From assembly GCF_017302985.1 (NCBI RefSeq), contig NZ_JAFIMU010000007.1, positions 2,232,001 to 2,296,000 on the forward strand: a DNA stretch of 64,000 nucleotides, given 5' to 3'. Positions 41,407-51,877 of the stretch are shown here, piece by piece. Made by a program: the position numbers and the translations under genes. Positions within the stretch are counted from its first letter, which is position 1; each line of letters begins with the position of its first letter. The notes under the pieces were generated by a model. That model saw only the letters and a list, made by a program, of their open reading frames with translations. It searched no databases and was not told where the DNA came from. Origin of the DNA: Corallococcus macrosporus. Lineage in GTDB: Bacteria; Myxococcota; Myxococcia; Myxococcales; Myxococcaceae.

Positions 41407-41895
41407 ATGTCCTCCGCCCTGTCCACCCTCTGCCTCCACTGCGGGATGTGCTGTGACGGCACCCTCTTCACCCAGGTGCCGCTCACGCCCGCCGAGGCGG
41501 AGGCCCTGCGCCAGCGCGGCCTGCCACTGGCGGTGAAGGAGGACGGCGCACAGGTGCTGCCCCAGCGCTGCGCCGCGCTGAACGGGCTGTGTTGCACCGT
41601 CTATGAGGAGCGCCCGGAGGCCTGCCGCCGCTACCGCTGCCAGCTGTTCACCGCGCTGGCGGAGGGGGAGGTGTCCCTGGAGGAGGCAAAGGGCGTGGTG
41701 GACGCCGCGCACGCCAAGGTGGACACGGTGGTGGACGCCGTGGGTTCCGCTGGGGACGGAAGGGGCGCCGTGATGCGCCAGGCGCGGCTGGCCGCGGCCT
41801 CGCTGGAGCTGTCCTCCGGGGCGCGCGAGGCCCTGGCGCACGCGGAGGTGTACCTGGACCGTCACTTCCGGGGGCGCTTCCGCCGCTCGGGGTGA
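41407..41895 (+). CDS. YkgJ-family cysteine-cluster protein
   Basis: 162 aa from ATG at 41407. Cys clusters CLHCGMCCDG near the start and CAALNGLCCTVYEERPEACR with RRYRC match the zinc- or iron-binding YkgJ/UPF0153 family. The C-terminal half is helical and Ala-rich. Family function is unclear. An independent gene with its own upstream region; the exported protein gene follows 71 nt later. Confidence 0.85.
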   Translation: MSSALSTLCLHCGMCCDGTLFTQVPLTPAEAEALRQRGLPLAVKEDGAQVLPQRCAALNGLCCTVYEERPEACRRYRCQLFTALAEGEVSLEEAKGVVDAAHAKVDTVVDAVGSAGDGRGAVMRQARLAAASLELSSGAREALAHAEVYLDRHFRGRFRRSG

Positions 41896-41966
41896 AAGCG
41901 TGTGTCCGGGCGCCTGACGGGCGGCTAGCGTGGGCGGGGTCCCTCCTCCACCGAGGTCCTTCTTCC

Positions 41967-42716
41967 GTGAAGACATCCCTGCTGGCCGTGCTGTCCTCCG
42001 CCGTGCTGCTCACCGGTGTGCCCGCCGTTGCCCAGAAGAACGATGAGCCCGTGACGTCCGCGCAGGTGGACCTGGACGGGGACGGCAAGCCGGAGGCGGT
42101 GTCGCTCACGGCGGAGGGCGGCGGGTTCACGCTGAAGGCGGGCGCGGCCACGGCACAGGGCAACGCGTCCGGCGGTGAGGTGCGCGGCTTCACGGTGGTG
42201 GACCTGGCCACGGGCGACAAGTGGAAGGAGCTGGTCGTGCAGTCCCCGGGCATCACGGACGAGGACCACCACGTCCTCGTCTATGGCTACGACGGCAAGG
42301 CGTTGAAGCTGCTGGGGGACGTGCACGCGCTGTCGGAGGCGACGGGCAACGGCATCGTCCTGGTCGATACGTGGATGAACTTCTGGCAGAAGCGCGACAA
42401 ATACACGCTGGACCGCAAGGCGTGGAAGCTGGTGCACGTGCCGCAGGAGCTGTACGCGGTGGGCGTGGACGCCACGTCACCGGGCCTGGAGGCCACGGTG
42501 ACGAAGCCCTTCCAGTTGAAGCAGGACCGCTCGGGGCACGGGGCCACGGTGGCCGTGACGGCGCAGGGCTCCAAGGTGCGGGTGCTGGCCGCGAGCGTCC
42601 CCGCGAAGGCGACGGCGGAGCTCTGGTACCTGGTGAAGTCCTCCACCGGGCTCCTGGGCTGGGTGCTCGGCAAGACGCTGGTGATGTCCACGGAAGGCCT
42701 GCCGCGGGCGGGGTGA
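41967..42716 (+). CDS. Exported protein with FG-GAP-like and SH3-like parts
   Basis: 249 aa from GTG, GAGGT 9 nt upstream. Signal peptide KTSLLAVLSSAVLLTGVPAVAQ. The mature part begins SAQVDLDGDGKPEAVSL, a calcium-binding DxDGDG-type motif of FG-GAP/VCBS repeats, then VTVV-type beta strands. The end (KSSTGLLGWVLGKTLVM) resembles a bacterial SH3 ligand-binding strand. Periplasmic or secreted; function unknown. It converges with the RNase R-type gene 48 nt away. Confidence 0.65.
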   Translation: MKTSLLAVLSSAVLLTGVPAVAQKNDEPVTSAQVDLDGDGKPEAVSLTAEGGGFTLKAGAATAQGNASGGEVRGFTVVDLATGDKWKELVVQSPGITDEDHHVLVYGYDGKALKLLGDVHALSEATGNGIVLVDTWMNFWQKRDKYTLDRKAWKLVHVPQELYAVGVDATSPGLEATVTKPFQLKQDRSGHGATVAVTAQGSKVRVLAASVPAKATAELWYLVKSSTGLLGWVLGKTLVMSTEGLPRAG

Positions 42717-42764
42717 GTCACCTTCATCACCCCTTCCGGATGTCTGTGTTTCAGCGCGCGGCCG

Positions 42765-44663
42765 CTACTCCACCAGGGAGAACTCCACGCGTCCCAGTTG
42801 CTCATCCGTGGAGACGACCTTCACGGTGATGGGCATGCCCACGGTGAAGGTCCGCGTCTTGCCCACCATGGACAGCTCGCGCGCGTCCGGACGGTAGGGG
42901 CCGCCCGCGAGTCCTTCCGCCGGCACCATGCCCTCCACCCACATGCCATCCAGTTGCGCGACCAGGCCGAAGGGCTTCACGCGCACGACGCGCGCGGGGA
43001 ACTGCTGGCCGATGCGGGTGGACATGAAGCGCGCCTCCAGCTCGTGGTGGCGGTCCACCTCCGCGCGGTTGGCCGAGCGGGCGCGCACGTTGATGTGCTG
43101 GGAGAGCTTTTCGATCTCCGGATCCTGGTGCACGAAGTCGCGCCGGCCGTGGAGGTACGCCTTGATGAGCCGGTGCACCGCGAGGTCCGCGTACCGGCGG
43201 ATGGGCGACGTGAAATGCAGGTACAGCGGCGCGGCCAGGCCGAAGTGCGGGCCCGGCATCACGGTGTAGCGGGACGGGCCCAGCGAGCGGCGCAGCACGG
43301 AGCGCAGCGCGGCCTCCGCCTTCGCGCCGGCGATCTGCCGGTCGAACGCGGCCAGCGCCAGCGGGGTGAGCTGCGCGCCGAAGCCCGCCGCGAACCCCGA
43401 GTGCAGCGCGAACGCGTTCACGTCCGCCACGCGCTGCGGGTCCGGCTGCTCGTGCACGCGGTACACGGTGGGCACGCCGCGGGTCATCAGCCAGGTGGCG
43501 ATGGCTTCATTGGCCGCGACCATGAAGCGCTCAATCATGTTGTGCGCGGAGGTGTCCTTCTCCCCGGCAAGGCCAGACACGGCGCCGGTGGCGGTGTCGA
43601 AGGTGAAGCGCGCCTCGTCGCGGGACATGGTCATGCCGCCTCGGGCCGCGCGGGACACGGCGAGCCGCGCGGAGGCCAGGCGGAACCAGGGCATGGCCTC
43701 GCGCACGGGCTCCATGGCGGGGGACACGGTGCCGTCGTTGAGGAACTCCGCGACCTCGTCGTAGTTCAGCCGCGCCCAGGAACGGATGAGGCTTTCATAG
43801 ACATCCGCGGCGGTGACGCGGCCGTCGGGGTCGATGCGCAACTCCACGGTGAGGCAGTGGCGCTCCTCGTTGGGGACCAGGCTGAGCCAGTGCGCGGACA
43901 GCTCCTCCGGGAGCATGGGGAGCACGCGGCCGGCCAGGTAGACGCTGGTGGCGCGGGCGCGGGCCTCCAGGTCCAGCGGGGAGCCTTCCTTCACGGACTC
44001 GCCCACGTCCGCGATGGACACCAGCAGGCGCAGGGCGCCATCCGGGCCCGCGGGCAGCACGGAGATGGCGTCGTCGATGTCGCGGGTGGAGGGCGCGTCC
44101 ACGGTGACGGTGGGGATGGAGCGCAGGTCGCGCCGGGCGCCGCCCAGGGCGTGGGGCGTCTCCTTCGCGCGGAGGGCCTCCTGGATGACCTCCGGGGGGA
44201 AGTCCCGGTGCAGGCCGTGGCGGGCGATGACACGCTCCAGGGAGCGGTCCGCGCCGGGCTCCAGCTTGTAGAGGAGGACGACCTTGCCGTCCGCGATGCG
44301 GGCGACGACGGCGTCGTTGTGCTGGACGGGGGTGGAGCCCGGGTCCAGGGGCCAGTCGGTGTTGGACACCTCCTTGTCGATGCGCAGGAAGAAGGCGCCC
44401 TTGCGCGACACGACCTCGCCATAGACGACGGTGCGGGTGCGCTCCACCAGCGACAGGCCGGACGCGGTCCACCGGCCCTCGCCGGACGCGGTCACGGTGG
44501 CGGAGACGACGTCGCCCGCGAAGAGGGGGTTCAGGTCCGGGGGCGTGATGAAGGCGGACAGCACCTCCGGGGTGCCGGGCTTCTGCACGGTGAGGAAGCC
44601 GAAGCCACGGGGATGCACGTCGACGCGGCCAGTGACGGTGCGCGGGGAGGCGGAGGTGTCCAT
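42765..44663 (-). CDS. rnr: RNase II/R-family 3'-5' exoribonuclease
   Basis: 632 aa from ATG at 44663; no clear Shine-Dalgarno, so the start may differ. N-terminal cold-shock-like domains (GRVDVHPRGFGFLTVQKPG, GEVVSRKGAFFLRIDKEV) precede the RNB catalytic domain. It has PSTRDIDDAISVLP with the Asp cluster, then LLVSIADVGESV, NYDEVAEFLND, RFMVAANEAIATWL, LHFTSPIRRYADLAVHR. The C-terminal S1 domain has ARVVRVKPFGLVAQLDGMWVEGMVP. It degrades RNA processively from the 3' end. Slightly short for RNase R (about 800 aa in E. coli), lacking the basic tail; RNase II is the alternative. Confidence 0.88.
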   Translation of the reverse strand: MDTSASPRTVTGRVDVHPRGFGFLTVQKPGTPEVLSAFITPPDLNPLFAGDVVSATVTASGEGRWTASGLSLVERTRTVVYGEVVSRKGAFFLRIDKEVSNTDWPLDPGSTPVQHNDAVVARIADGKVVLLYKLEPGADRSLERVIARHGLHRDFPPEVIQEALRAKETPHALGGARRDLRSIPTVTVDAPSTRDIDDAISVLPAGPDGALRLLVSIADVGESVKEGSPLDLEARARATSVYLAGRVLPMLPEELSAHWLSLVPNEERHCLTVELRIDPDGRVTAADVYESLIRSWARLNYDEVAEFLNDGTVSPAMEPVREAMPWFRLASARLAVSRAARGGMTMSRDEARFTFDTATGAVSGLAGEKDTSAHNMIERFMVAANEAIATWLMTRGVPTVYRVHEQPDPQRVADVNAFALHSGFAAGFGAQLTPLALAAFDRQIAGAKAEAALRSVLRRSLGPSRYTVMPGPHFGLAAPLYLHFTSPIRRYADLAVHRLIKAYLHGRRDFVHQDPEIEKLSQHINVRARSANRAEVDRHHELEARFMSTRIGQQFPARVVRVKPFGLVAQLDGMWVEGMVPAEGLAGGPYRPDARELSMVGKTRTFTVGMPITVKVVSTDEQLGRVEFSLVE

Positions 44664-44878
44664 GTCGGCGCCGTCGTAGCCCACGGCGGGGCGAACGTCT
44701 CTGTCCGTCCATTTCCAGGGCCGTCCCCCGGTGTCGGACAGTTCGTGCGCGACCCCTCGGGAAACCCTGTCCTCGCCTGGACGGAGGGGCCTGCTCGTAA
44801 ACCCTGGCATCCGGCCAGAAACGGGGGTCCGGGCCTTTCGCGCAGGTGCCTGCACCGGTGTAGAGTCGGACCCCTTCA

Positions 44879-47772
<2,894 letters not shown>

Positions 47773-47773
<1 letters not shown>

Positions 47774-47797
47774 ACCTGTCCGACTGTCGGACAGGTT
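47773..47797 (+). terminator. 11-bp hairpin after the kinase gene
   Basis: AACCTGTCCGA-CTG-TCGGACAGGTT, a perfect 11-bp stem starting in the kinase stop codon. No T tract follows, so termination strength is uncertain. Confidence 0.5.
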
Positions 47798-47894
47798 CCG
47801 CCTCCCCAAGCGCAATCGACCTACGGCGTCCTCCGTACCCGAGGCATTCCGCGCGGACGTGTTCCCACGTCCGCGCGCTCGCCCGGAGCCGACC

Positions 47895-48617
47895 ATGAAG
47901 GTTTCCTCGCTGTCGCTGATTGCCGCCTGCTGCTTCGCCACCACCGCCTGCACCGCCCACGCGGAGGACGCGGCCAGGCCGTCCCAGGGCTCCGGTGAGA
48001 CGCGCCAGGTGGAGGACTTCCACGGCGTCTCCGTGGGCCACGGCATGCAGGCGGAGGTGAAGGTGGGCCCCAAGTCCGTCCGCCTGGAGGGCTCCGCGGA
48101 GAACCTCTCCCGCATCCAGCTGGAGGTGGAGGACGGCATCCTCACCACGCGCGTGGAGCGCCAGGGCTGGAGCAGGCTCAACGGCCGGGTGAAGATCATC
48201 GTGTCCTCGCCCCGCATCGACCACGTGGAGGTCAGCGGCGGCGGCCACATGGACGCGGACGTCACCGCGTCCGACGAGTTCGACGCCGAGGCCAGCGGCG
48301 GCGCGGTGCTCACCGTTCGCGGCGTGGACGCCAAGAAGGTGGAGGCCGAGGCCAGCGGCGGCGCTGAAATCACCATGACCGGCCGCGCGCGGGCGCTGGA
48401 TGCCGAGGTCAGCGGCGGCTCGCAGCTGCACGCCCAGCAGCTCCAGGGCGTCACCACGCTGGACGTGGACGCCAGCGGCGGCGCCATCGTGGAGGCCAAC
48501 GCCTCCGAGAGCGTCACCGGCGAGGCCTCCGGCGGCAGCGTCGTGCGCTTGGCGAAGCGGCCCCAGAACGCCGACCTGGACGTCAGCGGCGGCTCGCGCC
48601 TGGACACGTCGAACTAG
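47895..48617 (+). CDS. GIN-domain (DUF2807) exported protein
   Basis: 240 aa from ATG at 47895 (GGAG 6 nt before). Signal with lipobox-like TTAC. The mature part is a right-handed beta-helix with a recurrent SGG(A/G/S) turn: HVEVSGGGHMDADV, EFDAEASGGAVLTV, KVEAEASGGAEITM, DAEVSGGSQL, DVDASGGAIV, EASGGSVV. This is the head-GIN domain family of putative auto-transporter adhesin heads; role in the envelope is unknown. Preceded by the kinase terminator, so a separate transcript. Confidence 0.75.
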   Translation: MKVSSLSLIAACCFATTACTAHAEDAARPSQGSGETRQVEDFHGVSVGHGMQAEVKVGPKSVRLEGSAENLSRIQLEVEDGILTTRVERQGWSRLNGRVKIIVSSPRIDHVEVSGGGHMDADVTASDEFDAEASGGAVLTVRGVDAKKVEAEASGGAEITMTGRARALDAEVSGGSQLHAQQLQGVTTLDVDASGGAIVEANASESVTGEASGGSVVRLAKRPQNADLDVSGGSRLDTSN

Positions 48618-49049
48618 CGCTCGCGCACCGGGAAGAGGTTACCCGGGCCCCGGGAGTGACCCGGGGCCCGGACAGGCCCCCCACGAAGCATCAGAGCCGC
48701 CGCACACCGGACCTCCAAGGTCATCCGGGCGACCGTGCTCCTTCCACGTGGATGCCGACCGCACAGGTGTGCTGCCGGACAGGCGCGTGGGCCCCATGGA
48801 ACGCGCTCGAGTGACCGAACGCTTCGCAGTCCCCAAGATATTGGAAGTCCGTCCCAATCCCAAACACCGTCGGTGTCTTTCGCCATCGGACTCGCAGGGC
48901 ATCCCGCGTCATGCCGTGCCTGCCATCCCGGACAGGCCGTGGGAGCAGGTGCACCGCGCTCACACGGTGCGTCGTTGGTACGCAGCAGGTCGGGTCCATC
49001 CAGCGATGATGGAAAAATCCGTACGAATGGGACTCCCTGGGTTACCCGC
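48618..49049. other. 432-nt intergenic region, lower GC, no clear gene
   Basis: Lies between the GIN-domain gene and the aldo/keto reductase (minus). It opens with a strong dyad (next entry). The rest is less GC-rich than its surroundings (for example near 48830-48880) and has only short frames without family resemblance or codon bias. It could be a decayed gene, a mobile remnant or an RNA. Confidence 0.4.
48643..48671 (+). terminator. 12-bp GC-rich hairpin after the GIN-domain gene
   Basis: CCGGGCCCCGGG-AGTGA-CCCGGGGCCCGG, a perfect 12-bp stem 25 nt after the stop. No T tract; probable terminator or RNA-stabilising dyad. Confidence 0.5.
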
Positions 49050-50069
49050 TCAGCGGGCCGGAGGGAAGCGGTCCGCGTTCTGACGCTCCACCATCCAGCC
49101 GGGGTACTCGGGGGGCAGCCGGGAGACGGCGTCCAGCTTCGCGAGCTGCTCGGGGCTGAGGCGCAGCTCGGACGCGGCCAGGTTGTCGTCCAACTGGGCC
49201 TGCGTCTTCGCGCCGAGGATGACGGTGGTGACGTGCGGCTGGTGCAGCAGCCAGGCAAGCGCCACGCGCGCCACGGTGGTGCCTGTCTCCTTCGCGACAG
49301 TGTCCATCACGTCGATGGCGTTGTACGCGCGCTCGCGGTCCACGGGCGGGAAGTCGAAGGTGGTGCGGCGGGCGCCCTCGGGGCCTTCCGCGCCGCGGCG
49401 GTACTTGCCGGACAGGAAGCCGCCCGCGAGCGGGCTCCACACCATCAGGCCCACCTGCTGGTCCTTCATCAGCGGCACCAGCTCGCGCTCCAGGTCACGG
49501 CCGGCGATGGAGTAGTACGCCTGGAGCGATTCGAAGCGGGACAGGCCGCGGTGGTCGCTCAGGCCCAGCGCCTTCATCAACTGCCACGCAGCCAGGTTGG
49601 ACGCGCCCAGGTAGCGCACCTTGCCCTCGCGCACGAGGTCGTCCAGCGCGCGCAGCGTCTCCTCCAGCGGGGTGGCCGCGTCGTAGCCGTGGATCTGCAA
49701 GAGGTCGATGTGGTCCGTGCCCAGGCGCTTCAGGCTGGCGTGCACGGAGTCGAAGATGTGGTAGCGCGACAGGCCCACCTCGTTCTGGCCCGGGCCCATG
49801 CGGCCGCGCACCTTGGTGGCCAGCACCACCTGCGAGCGCTTCGCCGCCAACGCCTTGCCGAGCAGCGCTTCCGACTGCCCGTACGAATACACGTTCGCGG
49901 TGTCGAAGAAGTTGATGCCCGCGTCCAGGCACTTGCCCACCAGCGCGTCCGCCTCCGCCTGGCCCTGCTGCCCGATGTTCTTCCAGTAGCCCTCGCCACC
50001 GAAGGTCATGGCGCCGAAACACAGTTCAGAGACAAACAGGCCGGTGCGGCCCAGCGGACGGTAGTGCAT
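49050..50069 (-). CDS. Aldo/keto reductase
   Basis: 339 aa from ATG at 50069, GGTGA 7 nt upstream. The AKR tetrad is visible: Asp in GINFFDTANVYSYG with Tyr, Lys in VVLATKVRG, His in DLLQIHGYD. NADPH-binding motifs follow (VMVWSPLAGGFLSGKYRRG, TTVILGAKTQAQLDDNL). Similar to AKR11/YajO-type oxidoreductases. Reduces aldehydes or ketones with NADPH; physiological substrate unknown. Divergent from the DUF429 gene. Confidence 0.92.
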   Translation of the reverse strand: MHYRPLGRTGLFVSELCFGAMTFGGEGYWKNIGQQGQAEADALVGKCLDAGINFFDTANVYSYGQSEALLGKALAAKRSQVVLATKVRGRMGPGQNEVGLSRYHIFDSVHASLKRLGTDHIDLLQIHGYDAATPLEETLRALDDLVREGKVRYLGASNLAAWQLMKALGLSDHRGLSRFESLQAYYSIAGRDLERELVPLMKDQQVGLMVWSPLAGGFLSGKYRRGAEGPEGARRTTFDFPPVDRERAYNAIDVMDTVAKETGTTVARVALAWLLHQPHVTTVILGAKTQAQLDDNLAASELRLSPEQLAKLDAVSRLPPEYPGWMVERQNADRFPPAR

Positions 50070-50147
50070 GTGCGTGTCACCTTGGGTGGAAGTGAAGGCG
50101 GCCCCTCTTAACGTCCGGTGCGTGGCCCCGCAGCAGGAAGGCACGCG

Positions 50148-50849
50148 ATGACGCACGCGCCCCGCTTCGTGGGCTGGGACCTGACGGACCCGTTCGCCCG
50201 AGCGCCCCGCCCCGTGGACGAAGCCATCGTGGACGCGGACGGCCGCGTGCGCTTCTCCCAGCGCGTCTGGCCCAGGGCGCCGGACCCGGAGGCGCTCGCG
50301 GAGGCCTTCGCCGTGGGACCCGGTGACGTGGTGGTGGTGGACGGACCGCAGGCGCTGGCGAACCCCGGCGCGAAGATGCGGGACGCGGAGCGCAAGTTGC
50401 GGGCTCCGGGCCGGACGCCGGACGTGCTGCCCCTGCCCGGCCCACCCTTCGCGGGCTTCGTGCGCGGCGGCGTGCTGCTGTTCGCCGCGCTGCGGGCCCA
50501 TGCGCGATTGCCCATGCTGGACCTGGACACACCGGAGCTGTCCCGGGCCCGCCTCTTCGAGGCCTTCCCCGGTGCCACCTGGCGCGCGCTGGCTGTGGAG
50601 AAGTTGGGGGCAAAGGCCTCGCCCGAGGGACGCGCCCGGAGACAGGCCCTGCTGGAGGCCACCGGTCTGCGCTTCGAAAACGCGGGGACGTGCACGCACG
50701 ACCAGTTGGACGCGGCGCTCTGCGCCTGGCTGGGCTGGTGCACGCGCGCCCGGCCCGGGGACGTCACCGCGGTGGGCCTGCCCCTCACGCAGGACGCTGC
50801 TGGAACATTGCGGGAGGGGCGCATCCTGGATGGGGTCCCTCGGCGGTAA
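50148..50849 (+). CDS. DUF429 predicted RNase H-fold nuclease
   Basis: 233 aa from ATG at 50148, AGGAAGG 7 nt before. APRFVGWDLTDPF places the first acidic residue at the end of strand 1, and DVVVVDGPQAL the second; HDQLDAALCAWLG supplies the last conserved Asp. This matches the DUF429 family, predicted to be RNase H-like. Activity unproven. The secreted orphan follows after 70 nt, which holds a promoter-like sequence. Confidence 0.7.
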   Translation: MTHAPRFVGWDLTDPFARAPRPVDEAIVDADGRVRFSQRVWPRAPDPEALAEAFAVGPGDVVVVDGPQALANPGAKMRDAERKLRAPGRTPDVLPLPGPPFAGFVRGGVLLFAALRAHARLPMLDLDTPELSRARLFEAFPGATWRALAVEKLGAKASPEGRARRQALLEATGLRFENAGTCTHDQLDAALCAWLGWCTRARPGDVTAVGLPLTQDAAGTLREGRILDGVPRR

Positions 50850-50856
50850 ACCACTA

Positions 50857-50887
50857 TTGCCAATTTTACCGTTTAAGCTGTTTTAAT
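50857..50887 (+). promoter_or_regulatory. Possible sigma-70-type promoter
   Basis: TTGCCA at 50857 and TTTTAA at 50881 with an 18-nt spacer, in a strikingly AT-rich patch (50850-50890) of this GC-rich DNA. It lies 33 nt before the ATG of the secreted protein. Hexamer match is partial. Confidence 0.4.
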
Positions 50888-50919
50888 CCCTCTCAACTCC
50901 AACCGGAGAGGGACGACAC

Positions 50920-51861
50920 ATGCGTGGAACATCGTGGAAGGCCGTGACGGTGGTGGTGGGGCTCGTGGGCGCGCCGGTGCTGGCGGAGGACGCGGCCGCC
51001 CATCTGCCGTACGGCGTGCCGGTGCCGGAGGGGCAGGAGCTGACGGCGGCGCCGGAGCCCTTCAATGAGACGGTGCACGGCCGGGCGCTTCCCAACACCC
51101 AGCCGCAGGCGAACGAGGTGCTGAAGGGCGCGGCGGCGCGGCTGCCGGAGCGCTCCAGCCGCCCGCGTCCGCGCGACCCCATCCCGGACATCTTCCCGGG
51201 CTCCGGGGACCGGGGCTTCTGGGTGAACCAGGGCCAGGGCATCTTCGCGGCCAACGACGCGCAGACGGACCTGGTCATCCCGGACAACGCCATCGGGACG
51301 ACCATCTATGCGCCCACGCACATGCCGGCGGGCAACGTGTGCGTGGAGACGGTGACGGCGCACTGGCGCTACACCGGCATGGCGACGACGGCGCACGCGC
51401 ACGGCTTCTGGGACCACTGCGGCTTCGACGGCGCCACGGGCTGGCAGACCTTCGAGGGCATGGATGCGACGTGGAAGGGCAAGTACGTGCGCATCTACGA
51501 CGGCGAGGAGCGCTACTTCACGGAGGTCTACAAGGACGGCGGCGGCTGCGCGCACGGGCTGCTCTACAACTTCACGCAAGGCCTGTGGGAGGAGAAGCTG
51601 ACGCCCATCTGCGGCAACTCCGGCTTCGCCACGGGCTGGACGATGTGGGAGTCGCACTACCTGATGGACGTGGCGCAGCGCTGCCCCGCGTTCCCGCGCG
51701 TGCGCGCCTCCGGCATCCAGGTCTACAACGCGGGCGCGTGGCCCGCGCTCACCACGGGCAACAGCAGCCAGTTGGGGCCCTACGGCCTGTGCTGGACCAA
51801 CGGCACGTACAACTTCTCCGTCGCCGTGCCCAACAGCGACTGGACCGCGCTGACGCCGTGA
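50920..51861 (+). CDS. Secreted protein of unknown function
   Basis: 313 aa with GAGAGGGA before the ATG. Signal peptide KAVTVVVGLVGAPVLAED. After a Pro/Arg/Ala region, the mature domain (about 80-310) is aromatic- and Gly-rich with six or so Cys: GNVCVETVTAHWRY, HAHGFWDHCGFDG, DGGGCAHGLLYNF, PICGNSGFATGWTMWESHY, GPYGLCWTNGTYNFSV. This suggests a beta-sandwich with disulfides, maybe carbohydrate-binding. No family recognised. Convergent with the large lipoprotein gene (16 nt between stops). Confidence 0.65.
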   Translation: MRGTSWKAVTVVVGLVGAPVLAEDAAAHLPYGVPVPEGQELTAAPEPFNETVHGRALPNTQPQANEVLKGAAARLPERSSRPRPRDPIPDIFPGSGDRGFWVNQGQGIFAANDAQTDLVIPDNAIGTTIYAPTHMPAGNVCVETVTAHWRYTGMATTAHAHGFWDHCGFDGATGWQTFEGMDATWKGKYVRIYDGEERYFTEVYKDGGGCAHGLLYNFTQGLWEEKLTPICGNSGFATGWTMWESHYLMDVAQRCPAFPRVRASGIQVYNAGAWPALTTGNSSQLGPYGLCWTNGTYNFSVAVPNSDWTALTP

Positions 51862-51877
51862 CGCGCGTCGCGGGCCT

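Noticed and set aside
48721-48999. Minus-strand 92-aa frame in the intergenic region
   Set aside because: No signal, no domain, no ribosome site and no codon bias like its neighbours; treated as noncoding unless homology shows otherwise.
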